Below are positions 9,368-17,882 of a DNA stretch of 64,000 nt, one piece after another (positions within the stretch are counted from its first letter, which is position 1; each line of letters opens with the position of its first letter). The stretch lies in assembly GCF_043195095.1 (NCBI RefSeq), contig NZ_JBAFWN010000001.1; one strand, given 5' to 3'. Source of the DNA: NCEH01 sp043195095 (GTDB lineage: Bacteria; Pseudomonadota; Alphaproteobacteria; Rhizobiales; Xanthobacteraceae). Position numbers and translations under genes: made by a program. A model generated the notes under the pieces. The model saw only the letters and a program-made list of their open reading frames with translations, was not told the DNA's origin and made no database searches.

Positions 9368-10417
9368 ATGACGATGGCTCTGGTTCCCCATCAGAAACTG
9401 ACCGCTTTTGCGGCAGAATTGCTCGCCGCCGCCGGGTTGTGTCCCGCGCACGCCGCCCTTTCGGCCGAGTGCCTGGTGTTCGCCGACCTCAGGGGCACCG
9501 AGTCCCATGGTGTCAGCCGCCTGCCGAGCTATGCCGCCGCCGTGCGGCGCGGGCTTTTGAACACCGCGCCGAACATCGCGATCACCCCCCTCGCCCCAGG
9601 CGCGGCGCGGGTGGATGGCGACAATGCGGTCGGCTTCGTCACCGCCCAGCGCGCCATGCAGGAGGCGGTGAACCTTGCGAAGACACAGGGAATCGGCGCG
9701 GCGAGCGTGCTCCACGGCAATCATTTCGGCGTCGGCGCCTTCTTCGCGGCCGAGGCCATGGCGCAGGATTGCATCGCCATGATCATGTGCAATGCCGCCC
9801 CGGCGGTGGCGCCTTGGGGCAGCCGCGTGGCGACGCTCGGCACCAACCCGCTCACCTTGGGCGTGCCGGGCGGCACCTTCGCCCCATTGCTGCTGGATAT
9901 GGCGACCTCCGTGGTGGCGAAGGGGCGCATCCGCCTTGCCGCCGCGCGGGGCGAGGCGATCCCCGCCGATTGGGCGCTGACCGCGCAGGGCGAGGCGACC
10001 ACGGACGCAGCCGCCGCCATGGACGGCGTTCTGCTGCCGCTCGGCGGCCCGAAAGGCTCCGGGCTCGCGCTGTTCATCGACCTGCTGTCGGGCGTGCTCA
10101 GCGGCGCCGCCTTCGGCCTCCAGACCCGCAATATGTACCAGGAGGGGGACGGTATGCCGAACGTCGGTTATTTTTTCGTCGCCATACATATCCCCGCCTT
10201 CATGCCGATGGAGATGTTCCGCGCGCGCTACGACATGCTGATGCGCGATGTGAAGGCGGGACCGCCGGCGGCCGGATTTTCCGAAATCCTGCTCCCCGGC
10301 GAGCGCGCGAGCGCTGCGGCCGAGCGCGGCCGGCGCGAGGGTGTCGCGATCGCGGACACAACGCTGGCCGCGCTCGCCAAGGCGGCCCAGGATTTCGGCA
10401 TTCCGGCCCTCGCCTGA
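9368..10417 (+). CDS. Ldh-family (malate/L-lactate/ureidoglycolate) dehydrogenase
   Basis: NAD(P)-dependent 2-hydroxyacid dehydrogenase of the type II malate/lactate dehydrogenase family (also AllD and ComC), about 349 aa from ATG 9368. Family motifs are ESHGVSRLPSY near residue 40, VLHGNHFGVGAFF near 115, APWGSRVATLGTNPL near 145 and the GPKGSGLALFIDLLSG segment near 235. An in-frame ATG at 9287 would add 27 residues, but the family usually begins just before the MTMALVPHQKL segment. It diverges from the hydantoinase operon. If that operon degrades ureides, an AllD-like ureidoglycolate dehydrogenase would fit, but this is inference. Confidence 0.85.
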   Translation: MTMALVPHQKLTAFAAELLAAAGLCPAHAALSAECLVFADLRGTESHGVSRLPSYAAAVRRGLLNTAPNIAITPLAPGAARVDGDNAVGFVTAQRAMQEAVNLAKTQGIGAASVLHGNHFGVGAFFAAEAMAQDCIAMIMCNAAPAVAPWGSRVATLGTNPLTLGVPGGTFAPLLLDMATSVVAKGRIRLAAARGEAIPADWALTAQGEATTDAAAAMDGVLLPLGGPKGSGLALFIDLLSGVLSGAAFGLQTRNMYQEGDGMPNVGYFFVAIHIPAFMPMEMFRARYDMLMRDVKAGPPAAGFSEILLPGERASAAAERGRREGVAIADTTLAALAKAAQDFGIPALA

Positions 10418-10578
10418 TGCACCCGAATCGACCTTTCAGCGCTGGGCCTGAAGGGGGTGTTCCCGGTCGCGAGGATTGGCCGGCGGCACCGGCTTCTGGC
10501 CCGCCATCCTCGCGGAGACCGGCGCTGCCGTGCCGGTGACGCTGAATGCCCAGCGCGGGCGCAGGGACGCTCCCGTCG

Positions 10579-10869
10579 CTAAGCCAGATCCCCGCGTCCG
10601 CGCAGGGACTCCATATTGTGGATATGGACATGCGCACCGGCCGGAATGGGGGCGGTGGCGCGCCCCACGGTCACCCCATATTTGATGACCGGCGCCCCTT
10701 GCGCGATCGCCGCGAGGGCGAACTTGTGACCGTCCGGGATCGGCGCGGACGGCGCCCGCCGGCCCTGCTCCACACCCCGCAGCGCAAGCGCTTCGCCGGC
10801 CTGCGCATCCGCGCCGAGCACGGTCGCCACATTGTCGCTGGTGTGGAGGATGAATGCGACCGCAGCCAT
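10579..10869 (-). CDS. UxaA-family lyase, small (SAF-domain) subunit
   Basis: Small SAF-domain protein of 96 aa, the size of the N-terminal domain of altronate/galactarate dehydratases or of sulfolactate sulfo-lyase subunit SuyA. The IPDGHKFALAAIAQGAPVIKYG segment and the C-terminal AGAHVHIHNMESLRGRGD are typical of the SAF domain. The ATG at 10869 lies 13 bp after the stop of the large-subunit gene, so the two are co-transcribed. In this family the small subunit joins the larger Fe-S or metal-containing subunit to dehydrate (or desulfonate) a hydroxy acid. It is the last gene of the operon. Confidence 0.85.
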   Translation of the reverse strand: MAAVAFILHTSDNVATVLGADAQAGEALALRGVEQGRRAPSAPIPDGHKFALAAIAQGAPVIKYGVTVGRATAPIPAGAHVHIHNMESLRGRGDLA

Positions 10870-10882
10870 TCTCAGTCTCCCC

Positions 10883-12040
10883 TCAGATGGATGGCCGGAT
10901 ACGGCTGATGGCGATTTCAAGCTCGCCCAGCCGCTCGGCGGCGGTCAACGTGCCGCGCGCCACATCCTGCATGCAGGCCTCGATGCGCGCCGCAGCCTCG
11001 GCGAGGCTGGTGTCCCCCGTGACGATATCATCCAGCGGCACGTCGATATGCTCCGCCATGGTGGCGCAGGTTCTTGGGTTGCCGCAGATCTTGATCGTCG
11101 GCGACACCGGGCTGCCAATGGAATTCAGGGCCCCGGTGCCGAACAGGATGATGTGCGCGCCACCCGCCGAGAGGGCCGTGATGTTCTCGGTGGCGGGCGC
11201 GGGCGCATCCATCAGCCAGAGGCCCGGCGCAGGGGCCGCCGCGCCATAGGCGAGCACGCCGCGCAGCGGGCGCGACCCGCTCTTGCACATGGCGCCAAGG
11301 GATTTTTCCTCGATGGTGGTGAGGCCGCCCTTGATGTTGTCCGGGGCCGGATTGACCGCGTTTAGATTGACATGCGCCGCCTCGGCGATGCGCTCATATT
11401 TCAGGATGGTCTCGCGCACCTGACGGGCGACATCCGGGCTGGCGGCGCGGGCATCCAGTGCCGCCTCCCCGCCGAGCAGCTCGACCGGTTCGGAAAACAC
11501 GAGGCGAGCGCCGGCATCCACCATCCTGTCGCAGAGGATGCCGATGGCCGGGTTGGAGACCAGGCCGGACGAGGAATCCGAGCCCCCGCATTCAAGGCCG
11601 ATGGTCAGTTCCGCCGGCGAGAAAGCGGAGCGCTCCAGCGCCGCCGCGTCCGCCTGCCAGCGTTCCAGAATCGCCCGCCCCGCCTCCATCATATTCCGCG
11701 TGCCCAGGCACCCCTGGATGGAGAGCGTCTCGACAGGCTTTCCGCCGCTGCGGATCAGGGCCGCTACGCGCTCCCCCGCCACCGGCTCCAGGCTCACCAC
11801 CAGGACCGCATAGACATTGGGATTGAGGCCGAGGCCGGCCATGGTGCCGATGGACAGGTCGAGGTCGTCACCCAGTTGGCCGCGCCCATAGAGCGGGGTC
11901 AGGGCCACCGCGTCCGGGACGGCGGCCGCGAGCCGCCGGGCGACCGGGTTGGCGGCATCGGTGGCGGAGATGACGGCGAGCAGGTTGCGGATGCCGAGCG
12001 TGCCGTCCGCACGCCGGAAGCCGAGCCAGTTTTCAGCCAT
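10883..12040 (-). CDS. UxaA-family lyase, large subunit (altronate dehydratase/SuyB-like)
   Basis: Catalytic subunit of a two-component UxaA-family lyase, 385 aa. It begins MAENWLGFRRADGTLGIRNL, the usual start of the UxaA C-terminal domain. Conserved cysteines lie in IQGCLGTRN, IGLECGGSDSSSG and MCKSGSRPLRG, and PTIKICGNPRTC near the end completes the metal-site pattern. The ATG at 12040 overlaps the upstream dehydrogenase stop by 8 nt. Known members dehydrate altronate or galactarate, or release sulfite from 3-sulfolactate (SuyB). The neighbouring sulfonate-type transporter makes the latter worth considering, though the substrate is not proven. Confidence 0.88.
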   Translation of the reverse strand: MAENWLGFRRADGTLGIRNLLAVISATDAANPVARRLAAAVPDAVALTPLYGRGQLGDDLDLSIGTMAGLGLNPNVYAVLVVSLEPVAGERVAALIRSGGKPVETLSIQGCLGTRNMMEAGRAILERWQADAAALERSAFSPAELTIGLECGGSDSSSGLVSNPAIGILCDRMVDAGARLVFSEPVELLGGEAALDARAASPDVARQVRETILKYERIAEAAHVNLNAVNPAPDNIKGGLTTIEEKSLGAMCKSGSRPLRGVLAYGAAAPAPGLWLMDAPAPATENITALSAGGAHIILFGTGALNSIGSPVSPTIKICGNPRTCATMAEHIDVPLDDIVTGDTSLAEAAARIEACMQDVARGTLTAAERLGELEIAISRIRPSI

Positions 12041-13103
12041 GGAGGCGCATGCTTTCGGGCAGGCCGAACTCGTCGGCGAGGGCGTGGAGTTCGGCGAGGA
12101 TTTCGGGTGCCAGCGGAATTCCCGCCGCCGCGCGCTCGCGCGCCACGGCCTGGCGCCGGGCACCCGGCAGGCGGATGGTCTCGCCTTCGCGTGCGGGCGC
12201 CTCGGCCAGGGCATCGGTCATCTGCGCCATCCGGCTTGCGAAGTCCGCCTCGTCCATGAGCGCGGTGGGATCGATGGCCACGAACAGCTGGCCGATGCCG
12301 GCGGCGCCCTGTGCCGAATGCTGGGACCCCACATTCGGCGCGAACGCGCCACCGGCGAGGATGCCGGTGAGGATCTCCAGCGCGAGGATGAGCGCATAGC
12401 CTTTCGCGCCTGCCATCGGCAGCACCGAGCCCGCAAGGGCGGCCTTGGGGTCGGTGGTCGGCTCGCCCTTGTCGTCCACCGCCCAGCCCTCCGGAATGGC
12501 GCGGCCGGTGCGGGCGGCGAGCAGGATCTGCCCGCGCGCCGCAACGCTGGTGGCAAGGTCCACCACGATCGGCGCGGCGCCGTTGGGCGCGGCGACGGCG
12601 AGCGGATTATTCGTGAAGAAGGCCTTCGTGCCACCCCAGGGCGCGACCACGGGCTCGCCGCTCGACGCGCTGAGCCCCACCATGTCCGCCTCCGCCGCCA
12701 TGGCGGCATAAAAGCCGGCATGGGCATAATGGTTGCTGTTGCGCGCCATGACCCAGCCGATGCCGAACTCCCGAGCGAGGTCGATGGCGCGGCGCATGGC
12801 CGCTTGCCCCACGACCGGGCCGAGGCCGTTGTCGCCGTCGAGGACGCCGAGCCCGCCCCGCCCCCTGATCCAGGAGAGGGACGGCGCGGGGTTGATGGCC
12901 CCTGCCCGCACCCGCCGGGCATAGATGGCGAGGCGCGCGACGCCGTGGGTGTCCACGCCTTCCAGATTGGCGGAGACGAGGCAGGCTGAGGTCTCCTGCG
13001 CATGGGTGGGGGAGCACCCCGCCTGCTCGAGGATCCGCGCTGCGAATGCCTCGAGCGCACCGGCCTCCACACGACTTGCGGCTGCAGGCGCGGCTGCGGT
13101 CAA
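12033..13103 (-). CDS. Ldh-family 2-hydroxyacid dehydrogenase (ComC/AllD-like)
   Basis: Second member of the type II malate/lactate dehydrogenase family in this window, 356 aa with the proposed start. Motifs are DTHGVARLAIYARR near residue 50, VMARNSNHYAHAGFY near 120, VAPWGGTKAFFTNNPLAVAAP near 155 and AGAKGYALILALEILTG near 235. No ATG lies near the expected N-terminus; a TTG at 13103 overlaps the upstream stop (TTGA), with a GTG at 13070 as the alternative. The gene is coupled at both ends and sits between the deacylase and the UxaA-type lyase. ComC-type members oxidise (R)-sulfolactate, and others act on malate or ureidoglycolate. Confidence 0.85.
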   Translation of the reverse strand: MTAAAPAAASRVEAGALEAFAARILEQAGCSPTHAQETSACLVSANLEGVDTHGVARLAIYARRVRAGAINPAPSLSWIRGRGGLGVLDGDNGLGPVVGQAAMRRAIDLAREFGIGWVMARNSNHYAHAGFYAAMAAEADMVGLSASSGEPVVAPWGGTKAFFTNNPLAVAAPNGAAPIVVDLATSVAARGQILLAARTGRAIPEGWAVDDKGEPTTDPKAALAGSVLPMAGAKGYALILALEILTGILAGGAFAPNVGSQHSAQGAAGIGQLFVAIDPTALMDEADFASRMAQMTDALAEAPAREGETIRLPGARRQAVARERAAAGIPLAPEILAELHALADEFGLPESMRLHG

Positions 13104-14113
13104 TGCCCGCTCTCCATGAGGGCGCTTTCGGCGATGGCATAGCCCTTCGCGCCGGCATCCACGATGCCCGACATGCGGCTGAAGAAGATCACGCCGTCGC
13201 ACGGCGCGCGCAGCTCTTCCACGGCTTCCAGGGTGAAGGGGTCGATCACGGTGCCCAGCAATTCGTCCCGCTGCACGGCGCGGCCGAGATCGGAAGGCTC
13301 GTCGGCCAGCGAGAGAAGATAGCCGGCGCGCGTGGGGTTCGCCTCCTTCCGGGCCTTGCGGCCGAACATATGCTGGTCGGGGACGGGCGCCGCCTGGCGC
13401 TCCAGCATCCCCAGCAGGCCCATGACCGCCTCGATGCCGCGGACGGTCATGTCGCGATAGAAATTGGCGAGCGGGGTCGGAAGATAGGTGCCGCCCACTT
13501 CGACCGCGCAGGCCGCGATGCCGAGCTTGTTGGCGTGGCCGGCCGCGGTGGACGGCGGCAGGAAGTTCACATGCACGAAGCCGGTGCCGAAGGCCTCGCA
13601 CATCGCGAGGCTGCGGGCACGAACATCACCCGTCGCGTCCTCGTTGAGGTCGGCCCGCTGCTGGATACGCCCGCCATTGCCGCCCGCATGGATGTCGATC
13701 AGCGCATCGCACCGCGCGATCACCTCGCGGGCGATCACCGCGGCGATCATCTCGGTGATGGAGCCGCGCGCATTGCCGGGAAAGCAGCGATGAAGGTCGG
13801 TATTCTCCCGCTGCTCGCTGGTCTCCCGGCGCAGGTCCGCGAACGCCAGGGGATTGGCGACAGGCAGGAGCAGCAGGGTTCCCGCCAGGGTCGAGAGGTC
13901 GAGGCCATCCAGCAGCGCCTTCAGGGCGACGAGGGAGCCGTTCTCATCCCCGTGCACGGAGCACAGGACCGCCAGCGTCGGGCCTTCGGTGGCGCCGGCA
14001 AGGACGTGGACGGGGATCGACAGGTCGCCCCGCAGCGTGCGGGTGACGGGCAGCGAGACGAGGGCGCGCGTGCCGGGCGCGATCTGGCTGGAGCCGAGAA
14101 CGAAGGCACTCAT
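13100..14113 (-). CDS. AstE/aspartoacylase-family zinc deacylase
   Basis: Zinc carboxypeptidase-like protein of the succinylglutamate desuccinylase/aspartoacylase family, 337 aa. The metal-binding H-x-x-E is in LCSVHGDENGSL near residue 54, and the third ligand His is in CDALIDIHAGGNG near residue 142. A C-terminal barrel-type segment (LRAPCDGVIFFSRMSGIVDAG) is also typical. The ATG at 14113 overlaps the permease stop by 4 nt (ATGA). Homologues deacylate N-acyl amino acids; here it would release an acyl or amide group from the imported substrate. Exact specificity is unknown. Confidence 0.85.
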   Translation of the reverse strand: MSAFVLGSSQIAPGTRALVSLPVTRTLRGDLSIPVHVLAGATEGPTLAVLCSVHGDENGSLVALKALLDGLDLSTLAGTLLLLPVANPLAFADLRRETSEQRENTDLHRCFPGNARGSITEMIAAVIAREVIARCDALIDIHAGGNGGRIQQRADLNEDATGDVRARSLAMCEAFGTGFVHVNFLPPSTAAGHANKLGIAACAVEVGGTYLPTPLANFYRDMTVRGIEAVMGLLGMLERQAAPVPDQHMFGRKARKEANPTRAGYLLSLADEPSDLGRAVQRDELLGTVIDPFTLEAVEELRAPCDGVIFFSRMSGIVDAGAKGYAIAESALMESGH

Positions 14114-14946
14114 AGACTCATACCCCATTTCTTGATGGTAACTTTCTCGATCAGGTCGAAGGCGAATTTCTCGAACACGTAGCCGATGATCGCGATGGTG
14201 ATCATGCCCGCGATCACCTCTTCGCCCCGCATGAGCCCGCGGGCATTGTCGATCATGAAGCCGAGGCCGGAGCGCGCGGAGAGGATTTCCGCGCCCACGA
14301 TCACGCGCCAGGACGTGCCGTAGGTGAGCCGCAGGCCGGCGATGACGAACGGCAGCGCGGCGGGGATGATGACGCGGGTAAAGGTGCGCCATTGCGAGGT
14401 GCCGAGCGCGAGCGCCGCCCGGCGATACACGGGATTGATGCTGGTGATGCCGGCCTGTGTGTTGAACAGCAGCGGCCAGATGGACGAGAAGAAGATCACG
14501 AAGATGATCGACTCGACGCCGATGCCGAACCACAAGATGGCCAGCGGCACCCAGGCGAGGCCCGGGATCGGGTAGAGCAGCTGGAGGATGGGCTGCACCG
14601 GCTCGCGGAACGCCTTGGAATAGCCCAGCAGCACCCCCACGGGCAGCGCGAACGCCACCGAGAGCAGGAAGCCGGTCATCTGCCGCCCCAGGCTGATGCC
14701 GATGTTCTGCAGCAGGTATCCGGACCGCGTCATCTCAACCAGCGAGATCACCACGGCTTTGGGAGAGGGCAGAAGGAAGGGCGGATAGATCCGCAATGAC
14801 GCCACGACGTGCCAGAGCACCACGAGGGCGACCAGCAGCCAGAGATGGCGCAGCGGGCGGGCGATGAATTGCAGGAACAGTTTCAAGGCGGTGTCCTTCA
14901 CGTGGCTGCCGTCCGCCGGTCGCCGGTCGAGGCTCGTGAGGCTCAT
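14110..14946 (-). CDS. ABC transporter permease, SsuC/TauC type
   Basis: Inner-membrane permease for nitrate/sulfonate/taurine/thiamine-precursor-type substrates, 278 aa. A hydrophobic segment at about residues 33-52 is followed by the SLRIYPPFLLPSPKAV signature seen in this subfamily. The cytoplasmic EAA-type loop AALALGTSQWRTFTRVIIPAALP is near residue 185. Start and stop codons overlap those of its neighbours (4 nt at both ends), showing a tightly coupled operon with ATPase, permease and deacylase genes in order. Confidence 0.92.
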   Translation of the reverse strand: MSLTSLDRRPADGSHVKDTALKLFLQFIARPLRHLWLLVALVVLWHVVASLRIYPPFLLPSPKAVVISLVEMTRSGYLLQNIGISLGRQMTGFLLSVAFALPVGVLLGYSKAFREPVQPILQLLYPIPGLAWVPLAILWFGIGVESIIFVIFFSSIWPLLFNTQAGITSINPVYRRAALALGTSQWRTFTRVIIPAALPFVIAGLRLTYGTSWRVIVGAEILSARSGLGFMIDNARGLMRGEEVIAGMITIAIIGYVFEKFAFDLIEKVTIKKWGMSL

Positions 14947-15719
14947 GCGGCGGCTCCCACGGGTGCGATTTCATCGGCGATGGCCTGGAACAGGCGGTAG
15001 CGCAGCTCGGTCATGGACGGATCGTTGGGGTTGCGGGTGTGCGGATGGTCGATGGCCTCGATCAGCTTGATCCGCCCCGGCCGCGCGGACAGGACGATCA
15101 CCCGATCGGCGAGCACGATCGCCTCTTCCAGGGAATGGGTGATGAGAACCATGGTCTTCTTGGATTCCCGCTGGATGCGCAGCAGCTCGATCTGCATCAG
15201 GTAGCGGGTCTGGGCATCCAGCGCCGCGAACGGCTCGTCGAGCAGGAGGATGTCGGGGTTCGGCGCAAGCGCCCGGGCGATGGCGACACGCTGCTTCATG
15301 CCGCCGGAGAGGCGGTTCGGATAGGAATCCTCGAAGCCGGCGAGGCCCACGAGCTTCAGGAACTCCCCGGCCTTCTGCTTCGCCTCGGCGACGGCCATGC
15401 CGAGATTGCGCAGCCCGAACGCGGCATTCTCCGCGACCGTCATCCAGGGGAAAAGCGCGTATTCCTGGAACACGTAGCCGCGCTCCGGGCCAGGCTTTTT
15501 CACCGGCTTGCCGCCCACCAGAACCTCGCCCGTGGACGGCTTCTCGAAGCCGGCGATGATGTTGAGCAGCGTCGTCTTTCCGCAGCCCGACGGGCCGAGG
15601 ATGCACACGAACTCCCCCTCCTGCACCTCGATGTCCGTGGGCGAGAGGGCGACGAACGTGCCCTTGCCGTCGGGCTTGGGAAAACTCTTGCTGACGTTGG
15701 AAATGGTGATGCCGGCCAT
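14943..15719 (-). CDS. ABC transporter ATPase, SsuB/TauB type
   Basis: Cytoplasmic ATPase of the sulfonate/nitrate-type importer, 258 aa from ATG 15719 (an adjacent GTG one codon earlier is less likely). Walker A GPSGCGKTT is near residue 43, Q-loop VFQEYALFPW near 85, signature RLSGGMKQRVAIARAL near 135, Walker B DILLLDEPFAALD near 160 and H-loop ITHSLEEAI near 190. The start shares one base with the stop of the binding-protein gene (TGATG). Confidence 0.93.
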   Translation of the reverse strand: MAGITISNVSKSFPKPDGKGTFVALSPTDIEVQEGEFVCILGPSGCGKTTLLNIIAGFEKPSTGEVLVGGKPVKKPGPERGYVFQEYALFPWMTVAENAAFGLRNLGMAVAEAKQKAGEFLKLVGLAGFEDSYPNRLSGGMKQRVAIARALAPNPDILLLDEPFAALDAQTRYLMQIELLRIQRESKKTMVLITHSLEEAIVLADRVIVLSARPGRIKLIEAIDHPHTRNPNDPSMTELRYRLFQAIADEIAPVGAAA

Positions 15720-16687
15720 CACATGGCATCCTTCGGCAGGAAGGACGTATCGACCACGGGCGCGAGGTCCGGCGCGGACTTGATGATGCCGAACTTCACC
15801 ATGGCGTCGGCGAATTTCGACAGCGCCGCCGGCTCGATCTTCGCCGTGAAGGTGAGGCTGCGCATGGATTCCAGCTGCAGCGCCAGATCCGCCTCTGTGC
15901 CGCGCATGATCTTGTTGACCATCTCGGCGACCTTCTTGGGATCATCGTTGATGAACTTGATGACGTCGCAATGGACGGCGACCAGCTTGCGCACCGTGTC
16001 GGGGTCCTTGGCGACCATGTCGGCCCGCGCGGCGACGATGGCGGAATAGGCCGGGCCGTCCCACATCCGGTCCGGCGGCACCAGGACCTTGGCACCCATG
16101 GCGACCGCCTGGGACACGTAAGGATCGAACGACACGGCGGCATCCACATCCCCGCGCCGCAGGGCCGTGATGTTGTCGGTGGGCGCGAGCGGCACGATCT
16201 CCACATCGGCCTTGGTGAGACCGGCCTGCGGCATCACGTACATTTCGAACTGGAGCGCATGCGTGGTGACGCCGCGCGGCACCGCGACCTTCTTGCCCTT
16301 AAGGTCGGAGACGGCCTTGATCTTGTCGTCGAACGCATAAACGCTGGTGCCGCCGATCGTGGTCGCGGCCAGGATTTTGATGGGCAGGCCCACGTTAAGC
16401 AGCGTCACCGCGTTCGGCACGTTGATGTAGCCGAAGGGCGCGCTGCCGGCCGCCATGGCCTCCGCCGCGGCGCCGCCATTGCCGAGGTCGCGGTGATCGA
16501 CCGAAAGCCCGTATTTCTCCCACAGCTTCATTTCCGTGGCGATGAACGGCATGCAATGCGGCCAGCCCAGCCGGCCCGACACCACCGTGATGGTCGAAGC
16601 CGCGCGGGCCGGAAGGCCGGTGACGAGTGGCACGGCGGCGGCGCCCATCAATTGCAGGAAGCTGCGCCGGGGAAGCAGGTGCGGCAT
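15719..16687 (-). CDS. Sulfonate/nitrate/taurine-type periplasmic binding protein
   Basis: NMT1/THI5-like (SsuA/TauA family) substrate-binding protein, about 322 aa. The N-terminus MPHLLPRRSFLQLMGAAAVP contains RRSFLQL, a twin-arginine export motif, with cleavage expected after the ARAAS segment near residue 30. The mature protein has the family's SGRLGWPHCMPFIATEMKLW opening, and LKGKKVAVPRGVTTHAL near residue 125. ATGs at 16699 and 16717 are in frame; the one giving the shortest Tat signal is chosen. It is the first gene of the operon and is read divergently from a LysR regulator. Confidence 0.88.
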   Translation of the reverse strand: MPHLLPRRSFLQLMGAAAVPLVTGLPARAASTITVVSGRLGWPHCMPFIATEMKLWEKYGLSVDHRDLGNGGAAAEAMAAGSAPFGYINVPNAVTLLNVGLPIKILAATTIGGTSVYAFDDKIKAVSDLKGKKVAVPRGVTTHALQFEMYVMPQAGLTKADVEIVPLAPTDNITALRRGDVDAAVSFDPYVSQAVAMGAKVLVPPDRMWDGPAYSAIVAARADMVAKDPDTVRKLVAVHCDVIKFINDDPKKVAEMVNKIMRGTEADLALQLESMRSLTFTAKIEPAALSKFADAMVKFGIIKSAPDLAPVVDTSFLPKDAM

Positions 16688-16792
16688 GATCGGCTCCATT
16701 AGAAAAAATGTTTCCATTCTCCTCGCAACGACCGTGCCAACTTTGAAAAATCTCTATTTCCGCCATTTTTGGTTTAGCAGATGTTTCAGTTG

Positions 16793-16806
16793 AGATAGAT
16801 TATCTA
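16793..16806. promoter_or_regulatory. LysR-type operator candidate in divergent promoter
   Basis: The short gap between the transporter operon and the LysR gene contains the perfect 11-bp dyad TAGAT-T-ATCTA (16796-16806), which overlaps AGATA-GAT-TATCT. It lies 29 bp upstream of the regulator's start, the usual place for a LysR autoregulatory and activation site. The T-N11-A consensus is only approximately met. Confidence 0.45.
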
Positions 16807-16834
16807 ATGCACAGCATCTCCCAGGGGTTCAAAA

Positions 16835-17719
16835 ATGGAAAATCTCCCGCCGTTGAACGCCCTCCGGTCATTCGTCGCGGCCGGCGCAACTTTGAGTTTC
16901 ACGAAAGCGGCGACGGATCTGGGCGTGACGCAGGCGGCTATCAGCCAGCAGGTGCGGCTTCTTGAACAATATTTAGGCAACGCCCTGTTTATTCGGCATC
17001 ACAACATGCTTCAGCTTACCGAAGCGGGGGCACAGCTTCTGCCGCGTTACCAGGATGCCCTGTTTTCCATTTCTGCCGTGTCGGAATCGGTGCGAACCCG
17101 GCGCCCGCCCGGCATCCTGCGGGTCAGCACCTTGCCCGGCTTCGCCCAATGCTGGCTCGTGCCGCGCCTGAAATCCTTCTGCGACGCCAATCCCGACGTG
17201 GAGATCCACCTGACGACCTCTCACCGCACCGCTGACTTCCCCCATGGGGAGGCGGACATCGCGGTGCGGGTGGGGGTGAGCTGGCCCGGGCTGGATGCCA
17301 CATTCCTCATGGGCACCCAGATCACCCCCGTATGCAGCCCGCTTCTGCTCGCGCGGGGGCCGGGCCTGCGCAATCCGGAGGACGTGCTGCACTATACGCG
17401 CCTGCACTCCACCACCGATCCGGACGATTGGCGCACCTGGCTGACCGCCGCCCAGGTCAGCGCGGACGATATTGATCGCGGGCCACGGCTCGATTCCTTC
17501 GTCCTCGCCATCGGCGCCGCCCATGCGGGCGTGGGCGTCGCCATCATCCGCCGCAGCCTCGTCGCCGACGACCTCGCCAAGGGCCGGCTGGTCGCCCCGT
17601 TCACGCTGGCGGTGGAGGTGCCGGGCGGCTGGCACCTCATCCATCCCCACGAGCACGAGCGCCGCTCGGAGATCCGCCGCTTCAAGGAATGGATCATCGC
17701 GGCCGCCCATCGCGATTAG
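16835..17719 (+). CDS. LysR-family transcriptional regulator, GcvA-like
   Basis: LysR-type regulator, 294 aa, beginning MENLPPLNALRSFVAAGATL. The N-terminal winged helix-turn-helix (FTKAATDLGVTQAAISQQVR at about residues 23-42) and effector-binding domain (ILRVSTLPGFAQCWLVPRL) match the GcvA subgroup. It is divergent from the sulfonate-type transporter/UxaA/Ldh operon and is its probable regulator, with the operon substrate or an intermediate as co-inducer. A strong bidirectional hairpin terminator follows at 17803-17840. Confidence 0.9.
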   Translation: MENLPPLNALRSFVAAGATLSFTKAATDLGVTQAAISQQVRLLEQYLGNALFIRHHNMLQLTEAGAQLLPRYQDALFSISAVSESVRTRRPPGILRVSTLPGFAQCWLVPRLKSFCDANPDVEIHLTTSHRTADFPHGEADIAVRVGVSWPGLDATFLMGTQITPVCSPLLLARGPGLRNPEDVLHYTRLHSTTDPDDWRTWLTAAQVSADDIDRGPRLDSFVLAIGAAHAGVGVAIIRRSLVADDLAKGRLVAPFTLAVEVPGGWHLIHPHEHERRSEIRRFKEWIIAAAHRD

Positions 17720-17802
17720 GCAAAACGCCGGTTGGCCGGCGCATCATCAGCCCCTGTCCGCTGCTGAAGCCGCCGCTTTCCCGTCTTGCCCGCCTCGATG
17801 CG

Positions 17803-17840
17803 AAAAGGCCCGTCGCCTTGCCAGCGACGGGCCTTCTTTC
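17803..17840. terminator. Bidirectional intrinsic terminator
   Basis: AAGGCCCGTCGC (17805-17816) pairs perfectly with GCGACGGGCCTT (17824-17835) around a 7-base loop. T-rich sequence follows on both strands, so it can end the plus-strand LysR transcript and the minus-strand nrdJ transcript. Confidence 0.9.
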
Positions 17841-17882
17841 ACTCAAGCACCGGTGCGGCCCATCAGGCGCCGCAGCTTTTCC

